From CAVVJA01 sp963801715 (GTDB lineage: Bacteria; Actinomycetota; Actinomycetes; Mycobacteriales; Jatrophihabitantaceae): a stretch of DNA of 64,000 nucleotides. This document shows positions 27,461 to 36,566 of the stretch, piece by piece. The position numbers were made by a program, and so were the translations under genes. The stretch covers positions 124,001 to 188,000 of the forward strand of contig CAWDGB010000008.1 of NCBI GenBank assembly GCA_963801715.1, given 5' to 3'. The notes under the pieces are model-generated. The model was not told the origin of the DNA. It saw nothing but the letters and a program-made list of their open reading frames with translations, and ran no database searches. Every line of letters starts with the position of its first letter. The first letter of the stretch is position 1.

Positions 27461-27940
27461 ATGGTCGAGGATGTCGCCATGCTTCTCGACGGCTTCAACC
27501 ACGTTGCGCTATTGACTGGGAGTACCGAGCGGTTCGTCCGCTTCTACAGCGAGGTGTTCGGCGCGGAGGCCCTTGGCACCCAGGATGCGCCCATGGGGCG
27601 GTTGACTTTCGTCCGAATCGGGCCGCACACGGAGTTCAACCTGTTCGAGCTCGAGGGCAACACGGAAGCGGAGAGGCAGACGCCGATGTTCGGGCGCGGC
27701 CGCCTCGACCACTTCGGCCTGCAGGCGGCATCGATCGAGAATTTCGATGAGATTCGGCAGCGCCTGCGCGACCGGGGTGCAGCGGACGACTTCGTCACCG
27801 ACTTCGGGCCGGTCCTGTCGATGTTCTTCCGTGATCCCGACGGGCTGGAGTGCGAGGTATGCGTGGCCAACCCGGATGCGGTGCCCGGCGTCAACAATCC
27901 GCCGGGCACTCGCGCGGCGCGCTACCCGGCCGATGCATGA
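27461..27940 (+). CDS. VOC-family (glyoxalase/dioxygenase-like) protein
   Basis: A 159-residue protein with two beta-alpha-beta-beta-beta modules: LDGFNHVALLTGSTERFVRFYSEVFGAEALG, the middle GRGRLDHFGLQAASIENFDEI, and the end FFRDPDGLECEVCVANPDA. The metal-ligand positions are His in FNHVA, His in LDHFG and Glu in LECEV. Relatives include glyoxalase I, extradiol dioxygenases and antibiotic-binding proteins; the reaction cannot be assigned. ATG 27461 follows GGAG with 4-base spacing. Confidence 0.85.
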   Translation: MVEDVAMLLDGFNHVALLTGSTERFVRFYSEVFGAEALGTQDAPMGRLTFVRIGPHTEFNLFELEGNTEAERQTPMFGRGRLDHFGLQAASIENFDEIRQRLRDRGAADDFVTDFGPVLSMFFRDPDGLECEVCVANPDAVPGVNNPPGTRAARYPADA

Positions 27941-28420
27941 TCCATACAAGACGACCGCTACCTGTCCGCTGACAATCGGCGGCGCAGCGACTGACTCCAT
28001 GCCGAACGCTCGCCCGGGTGAGACGCGTACCCGTCGATTTGCGCGGATCCGATGCACGGTGCCTTGGGCGCGTATGGATGGCTATCGACCACTGGAAGAG
28101 GGTGGAACTTCCGAATTGCAGGGTGCTAACTCGAGTCGATCAAATCGGGTGACCCCAGATCATGGGCTGAAAAGGCTCCGGCCCCCGGTCGGTGTGAGTG
28201 ACCGGCGGGCAGAGCTATGAAATGGTTGACGCGCGTTCGTCAGTTGACGGGTGGTGGCGGCGAGCTGACTATCTCAGACCCGCTGCTAACGGTCGTCCGT
28301 GAGCAACAATCCGTAACGGACTCGTGACCGCCGTGTCGGCGTCGAGCAGGGCGCCCGACATGGCTACGCGGCTCACGCTGATCTACGAGGACGGAAGGAC
28401 CGATCGCTGTCCTCGAGTCC
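27941..28420. other. Intergenic region, no gene recognised
   Basis: Only short frames without family resemblance occur between the VOC gene and the oxidoreductase at 28421. No repeats or strong hairpins were noticed. Confidence 0.4.
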
Positions 28421-29338
28421 TCACGGACGAACGCGGATGATTGTTTTCCCCTTGCGTCGCTCGGTCGGGTTGAGGGCGGCGACGGCGTCGTCGAGGGTCG
28501 CGATGTTGCCGATGTTCGTCCGCAGTCGTCCGTCCCGCACCCGCTGGACGATCTCACCCAGTTGGGCACGATCGGACTCGACAACGAAGTCGATCGCCAG
28601 GCCGTCCGCGGGCCGCGCCTCGGGCGGCCCGACGACGGACACCAGTGTTCCTCCGGCCCGGATCAGGCCCGCGGACCGCTTCTGGATGTCGCCGCCGATG
28701 ACATCGAAAACCAGATCGACGCCGCCGACGTCTTCCAGGGCGTCGTTGTCGAGGTCGACGAACTCCTGCGCGCCGAAGTCGAGCGCCTTCTGACGGTCGG
28801 CGGCGCGTCCGGTGCCGATGACGTAGGCGCCGAACTCGCGCGCGAGTTGCGTCACCATCGTCCCGACTGCGCCGGCCGCGCCGTGCGCGAGGACGCTCTG
28901 CCCCGCCTGAAGGCGGCCGTGTTCGAACAGCCCTTGCCATGCCGTCAGGCCCGAGATTGGCAGACTCGCGCCGACGGTGAAGTCGACGTCGCCCGGCAGC
29001 GGCGCGAGGTTGCGTGCCTCGATCGCCACATATTCCGCCAGGGTGCCGTCGCGATGCCAGTCGGCGAGGCCGAACACCCGCTGTCCCACCGACAGCCCCG
29101 TCGTGCCATAGCCGAGTGCGGTGACCACTCCGGCCAGCTCGTGGCCGGGGATCGACGGTGTTCGGTCACGGTCGGCGCGATCGGTCCAGGTCGAGGGCCA
29201 CTCCATCTCAGTCGGGACGAATCCCGACGCATGAATCTGAACGATGACGTCGTTGATCGCTGCCGGCGGCTCGGGCCGCTCCACCAGCGTCATCCCGGCC
29301 GTTCCCGCAGCCTGGTCCGTCACCACGATCGCTTTCAT
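28421..29338 (-). CDS. MDR-family NADP-dependent oxidoreductase
   Basis: A 305-residue quinone-oxidoreductase-like protein: MKAIVVTDQAAGTAGMTLVE, PSIPGHELAGVVTALG, the substrate-side EYVAIEARNLAPLP, the Rossmann loop VLAHGAAGAVGTMVTQLAREFG and a C-terminal ALNPTERRKGKTIIRV. No zinc cysteines. ATG 29338 has GAGAGG 8 bases upstream and is preferred over GTG 29347. It is divergent from a TetR gene with an inverted repeat between them, so it is the probable target of that repressor. Confidence 0.88.
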   Translation of the reverse strand: MKAIVVTDQAAGTAGMTLVERPEPPAAINDVIVQIHASGFVPTEMEWPSTWTDRADRDRTPSIPGHELAGVVTALGYGTTGLSVGQRVFGLADWHRDGTLAEYVAIEARNLAPLPGDVDFTVGASLPISGLTAWQGLFEHGRLQAGQSVLAHGAAGAVGTMVTQLAREFGAYVIGTGRAADRQKALDFGAQEFVDLDNDALEDVGGVDLVFDVIGGDIQKRSAGLIRAGGTLVSVVGPPEARPADGLAIDFVVESDRAQLGEIVQRVRDGRLRTNIGNIATLDDAVAALNPTERRKGKTIIRVRP

Positions 29339-29395
29339 TTGGGACACCTCTCTGTATCAGTCCTCGCCTGCTGCCCTCTTCCCACTCCCCGATGG

Positions 29396-29458
29396 CAGTT
29401 CCGTTACGAGCACTGTACGTAACAATAGGAGTAACGGCAAGCCCCTGTAACGGAACTG
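29396..29458. promoter_or_regulatory. Inverted repeat between TetR and oxidoreductase genes (putative operator)
   Basis: CAGTTCCGTTAC at 29396-29407 and GTAACGGAACTG at 29447-29458 are perfect inverse complements. Two further GTAAC half-sites lie between them (CGTAAC near 29418, AGTAACGG near 29430). This is typical of a multi-site TetR operator in a divergent promoter region. Confidence 0.65.
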
Positions 29459-29496
29459 GATAGGATGGCACGCAAACACCGTCTGCGAGGTGAAGC

Positions 29497-30162
29497 ATGG
29501 CCCAAGCGCGCGCAGCGACGAACGCGCACGCCGACACCGCCGGTTCGCGTGCCGGCGGCCGACCACGCGACCCCGCGCTCGACGAAGCGATCATCCTGGC
29601 CACCCGTGCCCGCCTCGTCCAGGACGGCTATTCGCGCATGACCATTGGCGACATAGCAGCCGACGCGGGCGTCAGTCGCCCCACGCTCTACCGGCGGTGG
29701 AGCAACAAATTCGAGCTCGTCACCGACGCGCTGGACTACGGCTTCCGCAAGCAGCGCGACATGTACGGCCTCGATCTAAGCCGCTTAGAGCCACGGGAAG
29801 CACTCGTTGAGGCTGTCCGCCGCCTGGATCCCGCGTACTTCAACCCGGACGCCATGGTGCTGATGGGCAACTTCGCCGGCGAGGCGATCCGCACCCCAGA
29901 ACTACTCGAGATCCTTCGCAAGCACGCAGTCGAACCACGCGTCACTCTCGTCGAAAACGTGCTGTCGCAGCTCCAGGAGCGCGGGGCAGTGTCCGACGAC
30001 ATCGACAAGCACACCATCGCCACCATGTGCTTCGGAAGCTACTTCGCCGCCTTCTACCGAGGCAACAGCAAGAAGAAGATCCCCGAGACGGTCGTCGCCG
30101 TGCTGTGGCCGGCGATCGCGACCAAACGGCGGACCCGCGGGCAAGCACGGCACGCGCAGTAA
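29497..30162 (+). CDS. TetR-family transcriptional regulator
   Basis: A 221-residue repressor: helix-turn-helix MTIGDIAADAGVSRPTLYRR followed by WSNKFELVTDALD (residues 48-80), then a helical ligand-binding domain of the AcrR/C-terminal TetR type. ATG 29497 follows GAGGTGAAGC. It is divergent from the MDR oxidoreductase, which it likely represses through the 29396-29458 sites (inference from arrangement). Confidence 0.92.
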   Translation: MAQARAATNAHADTAGSRAGGRPRDPALDEAIILATRARLVQDGYSRMTIGDIAADAGVSRPTLYRRWSNKFELVTDALDYGFRKQRDMYGLDLSRLEPREALVEAVRRLDPAYFNPDAMVLMGNFAGEAIRTPELLEILRKHAVEPRVTLVENVLSQLQERGAVSDDIDKHTIATMCFGSYFAAFYRGNSKKKIPETVVAVLWPAIATKRRTRGQARHAQ

Positions 30163-30289
30163 TCCCGCAGGCGTTCGGCGCTGCCATCTTCCGTGCTCAC
30201 TTTGCGCTCGGCCAGGACATCGGCGACTGGTCCGTCATTGCAGGTTGCGCAGACGAAGCGGGGATCGACTCGATCGAACCGCCTGACCG

Positions 30290-30560
30290 ATGAGCCCCAT
30301 CACGGTTGAGAGCGGTCACGCGTTCGCCACGGTCGGTGACACCACGTTGGAGTTGGACATCTACCGCGCGCAAGATCACGACACACCTTTGGTCATCTAC
30401 GCGCACGCCGGCGGTTGGCGCAGCGGCGACAAGACGTAGCAAACCGCCGAGCGCATAGCGCCGCTCGCCAGGTACGGCATCACGGTCGCGGCCGTCAATT
30501 ATCGCCTGGTTCCCGCCGCCACCTTTCGCGACCAGCTCCAGGACCTCAGGTCCCGGGCCA
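30290..30560 (+). pseudogene. Alpha/beta-hydrolase N-terminal remnant with stop codon
   Basis: From ATG 30290 the frame reads TVGDTTLELDIYRAQDHDTP, then LVIYAHAGGWRSGDKT, then an in-frame TAG (30437-30439), then QTAERIAPLARYGITVAAVN followed by YRLVPAATF. The HAGGW oxyanion-hole motif (usual HGGGW) and NYRLVP mark an esterase/lipase of the HSL-type fold. The protein is cut before its nucleophile elbow. A decayed gene. Confidence 0.7.
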
Positions 30561-30673
30561 GGTCGCACGACACCGAGGTCGGCTCTGATGTTCGAACGGC
30601 GCTACCGTTGAGGAGCGCCCCCCTTTGGCGCCCTGTGGGGTTGCATGGACACAAGCAGAAAGAGCGCCGAGCC

Positions 30674-31189
30674 ATGATCCTCCCGAAGGTTCGGGATCCT
30701 CGCTTCGTGACGATTCGTCGCGGTGGGACCCTCACTGATTCGGATCACCATCTCCTGGCTCTTTGGGCGGCGTCGTGCGCGGAGCACGTCCTTCACCTGT
30801 TCGAATCGGCCCAGCCGAAGGACCCACGACCACGTGAAGCGATCGAGCACGCCCGCGCCTGGGTGCGTGGCGAGGTCACGATGACGCAGGCTCGCGCGGC
30901 GGGCGGCCATGCCATGGGCGCGGCCAGAAACCTGCCTGGGGCAGCTCGGGATGCCGCCTACGCTGCTGGCCAGGCCGGGGCCGTGGCACACGTCGCCACG
31001 CACGAACTCGGTGCAGCTGCCTATGCGATCAAGGCCGCACGTGCTGCCGCGCCAGAAGGCGATAGCGAGGCCGCAGGGCGGCTCGAGTGCCACTGGCAGC
31101 GTGACCAGCTCCCGGAGGCAATTCGCGAGCTCGTGCTTGACGACCAGAGGTCGCGGAACGACATCTGCTGGTCGGTGTTTGGCTGCTGA
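30674..31189 (+). CDS. Imm-5-like putative immunity protein
   Basis: A 171-residue protein with the pattern of proteins annotated putative immunity protein (Imm-5-like domain): RDPRFVTIRRGGTLTDSDHH, LLALWAASCAEHVLHLFE, DPRPREAIEHARAWVRGEVTMTQARAAGGHAMGAAR, AAYAAGQAGAVAHVATHELGAAAYAIKAARAA and a terminal LVLDDQRSRNDICWSVF. It is predicted to be cytoplasmic and all-helical. The domain is thought to neutralise polymorphic toxins, but no toxin gene lies nearby. ATG 30674 is where family similarity starts. Confidence 0.8.
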   Translation: MILPKVRDPRFVTIRRGGTLTDSDHHLLALWAASCAEHVLHLFESAQPKDPRPREAIEHARAWVRGEVTMTQARAAGGHAMGAARNLPGAARDAAYAAGQAGAVAHVATHELGAAAYAIKAARAAAPEGDSEAAGRLECHWQRDQLPEAIRELVLDDQRSRNDICWSVFGC

Positions 31190-31289
31190 GCGGGCGTGGA
31201 GGTGCGCGTCCATCAAACATCCGCAGCTGCCCGAGACAGCGCGCATATCGGCGGCAAATACTTGCTCGCCGAATCGCACATAGTCGGCG

Positions 31290-31675
31290 TTGTGCCGACC
31301 TCGTGATTGTGCCGACCTCCGGGATGAACTGGCTGCCTGGTAAGGGGATTCACGTCTGTAGGTCGGCACAATCTTGGCAACCTCGCCGAACGCCAGGAAC
31401 GTGTCGGATATAGGTAGTAGCTGCGGGCCGCGTCGACGACGTGCGCGGCGCGGCGGGCCGGCCTCGCGTCGAATTCGCATGCGTAGCCAGCGATCCGAGC
31501 CCACCGCGCGGACCGTCGGGCCCTTCGTCCCGCTCGGACATCCGTTCCTCGACTTCTGCTGTCGGCGAGCAGTTGTCAGCCCGGACCGCCGGATGGTGCC
31601 GACCTCCCATCGCGAATGCCCTTATGTCACGGGCGATCTAGCTCTAGGTCGGCACAATGGTGAGGTCGGCACAAT
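31290..31675. repeat. Nested inverted/direct repeat of GTGCCGACCTC (six copies)
   Basis: Six copies of the core GTGCCGACCT: forward at 31290-31302, 31307-31319 and 31596-31606; reverse at 31360-31371, 31646-31658 and 31663-31675. The outer pairs are each spaced 17 bases, so both ends carry a two-copy terminal inverted repeat of about 30 bases. Inner copies pair with their neighbours into two hairpins of 60-70 bases (31307-31371 and 31596-31658). No gene is visible inside. Could be a MITE-like element or a BIME-like structure. Confidence 0.7.
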
Positions 31676-32176
31676 GGGCGATCCCGCGCCGTCACAGACT
31701 GCTCGGCAGGCCCAGTCGAGTGCTCCGCTCGGCAATAACTGCCGCACCAAATACATGCTCACGTACAACGTCGACTACCACGACCTGGGTGCCGACGACT
31801 TCACCCGCCGCAAGCTGGACGTGTCCTACGGCGGATCACCCAACGGGCAAACACCCTCGGTTGCACGGTCCGGTTCGACCCATCCCACAGACCCACAAGG
31901 GCAAGCTGACGCCGATCCTCACCGTTCACTTCGAGTCAGGACGCTTCAGCTTCAACAAAATAGGAAACGCCGCCCGGGGGAACGTCCAACGCCTCGCCAG
32001 CTCCTCGACAACGGCGCGCTGAGGGTCCAAATCCAACCGCAGTATCCGCTCGGGGAGGCCGTGCAGGCGCCGACAACGCGGCACACGCGGGCAATTGCAC
32101 GTGCGGCTGTCCGTTCGCGAACAGCGTGGCGATCTCGCGGCGCCCCGGGCCCCGGCGGATTTGTACGCTTGCCGAC
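31676..32176. other. Intergenic region with a possible transposase scrap
   Basis: A short frame at about 31745-31810 reads KYMLTYNVDYHDLGADDFTR, which recalls the C-terminal end of some IS transposases (YxDLGxDYFxR), but too little is left to name a family. The rest shows no gene. Confidence 0.3.
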
Positions 32177-32722
32177 ATGGCTGTCTCGTCGCTGATGATC
32201 CCCCTCGGCACGCCAGCGCCCGATTTTGCCCTCCCGGACCTGGCGGGCACCACCGTCCGGCGCGACGACTTCGGCGCGGCACCTGCGCTGCTGGTCATGT
32301 TCCTGTGCAATCACTGTCCGTACGTGCGTCACATCGAGGCCGAGCTGAGCAGGGTGCTCGCGCAGTGCCCCGGCCTGGCCGTCGTGGGGATCTGTACCAA
32401 CGACGTCGAGGCCTATCCGGACGACCGACCCGAGCGCCTGGCCGAGCAGGCCCAGCGTGCGGGCTGGTTCTTTCCGTACCTGGTCGACCACGACCAACAG
32501 GTCGGTCGTGCCTACAACGCAGCCTGCACGCCCGACTTCTTCCTGTACGACCGACAGCGCAGGCTGGCCTACCGCGGCGCGTTCGACGAATCCACGCCAG
32601 GCAACGGCAAGCCGGTGACCGGAGACCTGCTGCACGTCGCAGTCGAGCAGGTGCTCGCCGGCAAGCCGGTGCCCGAACCGCACAAGCCAAGCATGGGGTG
32701 CTCGATCAAATGGCGATCGTAA
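32177..32722 (+). CDS. Thioredoxin-fold/AhpC-TSA family protein
   Basis: A 181-residue soluble peroxiredoxin/thioredoxin-like protein: GTPAPDFALPDLAGTTVRRDDF, then LLVMFLCNHCPYVRHIEAEL with a CxxC site, VVGICTNDVEAYPDDRPERLAEQAQRAGWFFPYLVD, ACTPDFFLYDRQRRLAYRG and a terminal KPSMGCSIKW. The CNHCPYV site and the GCSIKW end mark the common thioredoxin family protein of about 180-190 residues. Redox partner unknown. ATG 32177 places the start at the conserved domain. Confidence 0.9.
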   Translation: MAVSSLMIPLGTPAPDFALPDLAGTTVRRDDFGAAPALLVMFLCNHCPYVRHIEAELSRVLAQCPGLAVVGICTNDVEAYPDDRPERLAEQAQRAGWFFPYLVDHDQQVGRAYNAACTPDFFLYDRQRRLAYRGAFDESTPGNGKPVTGDLLHVAVEQVLAGKPVPEPHKPSMGCSIKWRS

Positions 32723-33237
32723 GCCGTCGTGACGTACCCATGCGCTCAGCGTTCCCTTCCCGATCACAGTGACCAGCTGCCGACCGGATCGACATCGGCA
32801 GCGGAGGCACGGCCCGCAAAGCACGGCTCCAAGAGGCCGACCAAGCGCTAAAGCAGGCCGCACGCGATGCCCTCTCCTTGCTGAATAATCATGCAGTGAT
32901 CCAGCGCGGCTGTTCCTCGTTCTGCCGAGCGCCGCGGCGTTTGCCGTGGGTCGAAAGCGGACAGCGTCCAGCCGCGCACATCCGTGCGGCTCCGCAGGCA
33001 TTCGACCGACTGCCCCGGTCACCGTGGCATCGCATGGTTGTCGTCGTACTTGAGATCGATCTGGGTTGGCGGGCAGTCGACGTCCGACAGCGTGGGTAGA
33101 TGTTCGGCTCGTGCCGCGCGAAGGCCAGTGGGCGCTGCAGCCACGACGTTCGACTGCGCCGGACCCTCATTCGTGCCCGGACAAGCTGGCGCGGGCCTGT
33201 AGGCGATGACGGCAACTGCTGTCCGCGCCGAGACCTG
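32723..33237. other. Intergenic region, no gene recognised
   Basis: Short frames only, including an Ala/Lys-rich one at about 32790-32885 that I cannot place. The region leads into the IS6-type relic. Confidence 0.4.
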
Positions 33238-33588
33238 AAGGTGACGCGGTTCTTCTTCCCCAAAGCACTGAAGGTCGGCGCCGGTCCGGTTGAGGCGACA
33301 CCGACGGAGCCCGCGACCTACCCACCGGTTCTGGATGAACTGCTTCCGGCGGCGCGCCACGACACCGCCCGGTACAGCAATTACCGAATCGAGGGCCGAT
33401 CACGGCCGTCTTAAAGCCCGGCTACGGCCTGTGCGGGGTTTGAAACGGCACCGCTGCGCCCGAACGATCGCGACGGGACACGCCTTCGTCCAGAACCTGC
33501 GCCGCGGACATTTACGAGATTGCGACCGAACAAGAGCCCTCTGGCTGGCTCCAGGCAGCCTTGGCCGAGCTCGCACTCAGCCTCTGAC
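33238..33588 (+). mobile_element. IS6-family transposase C-terminal relic
   Basis: Three frames in order spell the end of an IS6/IS26-type DDE transposase: RFFFPKALKVGAGPVEATPT with YPPVLDELLPAARHDTARYSN, then DHGRLKARLRPVRGLKRHR with GHAFVQNLRRGH, then YEIATEQEPSGWLQAALAEL and LSL before TGA at 33588. The catalytic Glu would sit at the first frame join (RIE/ADHG). The N-terminal half and inverted repeats are gone. Confidence 0.75.
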
Positions 33589-33766
33589 AGCGCCCACCAC
33601 CACCACACTCGTTCCGCCCACCCAGCCAACCAAACGGTGCTTCTGCGAGATCACCCATTTCGAGATGGCGATCGCCCGGCACTTCGGCCTGCCGCGCCCG
33701 CTGAACTAGATCAGCATCCGGCGGCGTGCGGGGTTTACGCTTTCGCTGGTGAGGTCTGGGACCGCG

Positions 33767-34927
33767 ATGCACATCGAGCCGATGTCGATCTGGATCGATG
33801 AGGACGTGCTGTCGGATCTGCGGTCGCGGATCCGCGCCACCCGCTGGCCGGACGCTGCACCGGGCGAGGCATGGCGTCAGGGCACTGACCTGGCTTATCT
33901 GAAAGGGCTGCTCGACTACTGGGCAGACCAGTTCGACTGGCGTGCGCAGGAGCGCCGGCTCAACGAATTCCACCACTTCCGCGCCGACGTCGACGGCTCA
34001 CGGGTCCACTTCGTGCATGAAAGGGCCCGCCGCCCGGGCGGTATCCCGGTGATCCTGACGCATGGCTGGCCCAGCTCATTCGCCGAGTTCCTGCCGCTCG
34101 TTCCGCTGCTGACTGACCCGCAGGGCCACGGCATCGACGGGCCGGCGTTCGACGTCGTGATCCCGTCACTGCCCGGCTACGGGTTCTCCGAACGACCGGC
34201 TCGCACCGGGGTGACGACCCGGTCGACAGCCCGCCGATGGCATGCGTTGATGCGCGGGCTCGGCTATGAGAGGTACGGCGCCCAGGGCGCCGACTTCGGC
34301 GCCGGCGTCACCACGTATATGGCCCTGGATCACCCCGACCCGATGCTCGGCATTCATCTGAGCACTCCGGAGGTGCCGCCGTACACCGGTGCGGGATCAC
34401 CGCAGCTGTCGGCGGAGGAGCGCCGGTTCGTCGACCGGAATCAGCAGTGGTCTGACGTGGAGCGTGGCTACAGCGCGATCCAGTCGACCAAGCCGCAGAC
34501 CCTCGGCTACGGGCTCAACGATTCGCCCGCCGGCCTGGCCGCCTGGATCGTCGAGAAGTGGCGATCCTGGTCGGACAGCAGCGGCGACGTCGACGCGCAC
34601 GTCTCGCGCGACTTCCTGCTCACCGTCATCATGCTGTACTGGGTGACGCAGACGATCACGTCGTCCATGCGCGACTATGTCGACAACCGCTGGTCCGGCG
34701 AGCCGATCGGTCCGCACGACTTCGTCACGGTGCCCACGGCCGTCGCGAATTTCGCGAATCATTTCGTCGCCGAGGGCGAGCCGCCACGGGAGTGGTTCGA
34801 GCGCCTGTACAACGTCCGGCAGTGGACCCCGATGCGCCGCGGCGGCCATTTCGCTGCGGCCGAAGAACCCGAACTCCTCGCCCGCGACATCGCAATGTTC
34901 TTTGCCAACCTGCCGAATAGCGGATGA
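33767..34927 (+). CDS. Epoxide hydrolase family protein (EHN domain)
   Basis: A 386-residue alpha/beta-hydrolase with the N-terminal EHN segment (IWIDEDVLSDLRSRIRATRW, GTDLAYLKGLLDYWADQFDWRAQERRLNEFHHF), then ILTHGWPSSFAEFLPLVPLL (HGWP oxyanion hole), LPGYGFSERP, nucleophile turn GADFGAGVT (Asp; usual GADWGA), a Tyr-containing cap, and MRRGGHFAAAEEPELLARDI with the catalytic His. Relatives open epoxides, including juvenile-hormone-like and aromatic ones. It is flanked on both sides by remnants, yet is itself intact. Confidence 0.9.
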   Translation: MHIEPMSIWIDEDVLSDLRSRIRATRWPDAAPGEAWRQGTDLAYLKGLLDYWADQFDWRAQERRLNEFHHFRADVDGSRVHFVHERARRPGGIPVILTHGWPSSFAEFLPLVPLLTDPQGHGIDGPAFDVVIPSLPGYGFSERPARTGVTTRSTARRWHALMRGLGYERYGAQGADFGAGVTTYMALDHPDPMLGIHLSTPEVPPYTGAGSPQLSAEERRFVDRNQQWSDVERGYSAIQSTKPQTLGYGLNDSPAGLAAWIVEKWRSWSDSSGDVDAHVSRDFLLTVIMLYWVTQTITSSMRDYVDNRWSGEPIGPHDFVTVPTAVANFANHFVAEGEPPREWFERLYNVRQWTPMRRGGHFAAAEEPELLARDIAMFFANLPNSG

Positions 34928-35786
34928 CCGGCTCGGTGTCGTGGTCACCGGTTGATCCGCCAGCCCACATCCGGTCGGTATCGGCGATTCCACGCGCCGG
35001 ACGGGATGTTTGGCACGAGTTCGGCTTGCTGAGATTGTCGCGCGAGTATCAACGACGAGTGCGCTTGTCATGGTGGTTGTCCCGGTATTCAATCTTGATG
35101 TGGCGCCGGTGTTTCCTGGCGATGACCGGCTTCGGAAATCGAGGTGCCAGCGTCGCCAGCGGCCGCCGAAACGGACTGATTGAGCTGGGACCTAACCCTG
35201 TTTTCGGTCAGCTGAGTTCTCGGCGCACCGACTGATCCAGGCGGGGCCGTAGGCATCATCGGGGCGGCATTGCTGGCCACCGGACCGAGGCCACTCCCTC
35301 ACGATCGACCACGGCTGGCACGAGATCGCCCAGACGGCGCTCGACTTCGTCGAGCGGTTCGCCTAAGCGGTCACCGCGCGGCGACGACGCCCTTACAGGA
35401 AGGCGCGCAAGCCTCGGCGACCTCGAGGCTCGTCAGCGGCGCATCCGTCGCTGACCCAAGGCGCGCCTCGCGGAGCGTGGCCGCGGCGTCCTCGAACCCC
35501 CGCCCGCGGAGCTGACGTTCATGGCCCAGCGCGAGGGCGCACACATCACCGACGTCAACAGGGCCGGGCTGCCATCGTGAGTGTCCGACGGGCACCATGT
35601 CCGACTGAGCGTCGACGAAACCGGATCCCTGGAGGTGGCGATGGCAGGACAGCAGGACATCGGACGTGCCGGTCTGTGCTCGGCACTCTGGTTGCCGCTC
35701 TTCGACGATCTCACCGATCCGCCGGCCTGCCGCCCGGCACCGACCCCGGCGCCCTGGTCCGCGACGGGCCGGCGACACGGTGAGCC
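34928..35786. other. Remnant-filled region
   Basis: No intact gene. Two short scraps look genuine: the end of an unidentified protein at about 35294-35366 (HSLTIDHGWHEIAQTALDFV then ERFA and stop) and the first strand of an LLM-type oxidoreductase at about 35677-35721 (ALWLPLFDDLTDP). Neither can be extended. Confidence 0.4.
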
Positions 35787-36566
35787 ATGACAGGCACCCG
35801 AGATCTGTTTGACTACGACGCCGAGCTGCACCGATACCACGAGCGGCTGCGCACCGCCCTCGACGTCGGCGCCGCCGACCGCGTCCTGGACATCGGCTGC
35901 GGCACCGGCCAGACGACCCGGGAGGCGGCCCGGGCCGCGGTGTCCGGGCACGCGCTCGGCGTGGACATCTCCGCGCCGATGCTGGCGCAGGCGCGCCGCC
36001 TCAGCAGGGAAGAAGGCCTGCACAACCTCGCGTTCCTGCACGCCGACGCGCAGGTCCACCGGTTCCCGCTGCAGCGCTTCGACCTGGGCATCAGCCGGTT
36101 CGGCACGATGTTCTTCACCGACCCGGTCGCCGCCTTCACCAATATCGGGCGGACGTTGCGGCCCAGGGCGCGGCTGGTACAGCTGGTCTGGCAGCACCGC
36201 GACCGCCAGGAATGGGATGCCGTGATCCGCGAGGTCTTCGCCGACGGGCACCCGCAGCCGACCATCGGTGCGGATCCCTTCTCGCTGGCCGACCCGGCCA
36301 CCGTGGACGGCATCCTGACCGCAGCAGGATTCACCGACGTGGACCTCACCAGCGTGCACGAGCCGGTGTGCTACGGCCCTGACACCACCAGCGCCCTCCA
36401 CGCGGTCCTCACCCTGCAGATGACCAAGCAGCTACTCGCACAGCTTGACGCCGCGCGCGCCGACCGCGCGCTCGACCGGCTAGGCGCCGCGCTGGCCGTG
36501 CGCGACACCGGCAGTGGCGTCTACTTCGATTCGCGTGCCTGGCTCATCACCGCACGCCGCACATGA
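35787..36566 (+). CDS. Class I SAM-dependent methyltransferase
   Basis: A 259-residue methyltransferase with motif I VLDIGCGTGQTTREAA at residues 33-48, motif II ALGVDISAPMLAQARRLS, the acidic AFLHADAQVHRFP, and FDLGISRFGTMFFTDPVAAFTNIGRTLRP. The pattern matches methyltransferase-25/11 proteins that act on small molecules. The acceptor is unknown. ATG 35787 follows GGTGAGCC. Confidence 0.9.
   Translation: MTGTRDLFDYDAELHRYHERLRTALDVGAADRVLDIGCGTGQTTREAARAAVSGHALGVDISAPMLAQARRLSREEGLHNLAFLHADAQVHRFPLQRFDLGISRFGTMFFTDPVAAFTNIGRTLRPRARLVQLVWQHRDRQEWDAVIREVFADGHPQPTIGADPFSLADPATVDGILTAAGFTDVDLTSVHEPVCYGPDTTSALHAVLTLQMTKQLLAQLDAARADRALDRLGAALAVRDTGSGVYFDSRAWLITARRT

Noticed and set aside
31745..31810. 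YNVDYHDLGADDFTR segment as a named transposase
   Set aside because: Too short and isolated to assign to an IS family; recorded only as a possible scrap.
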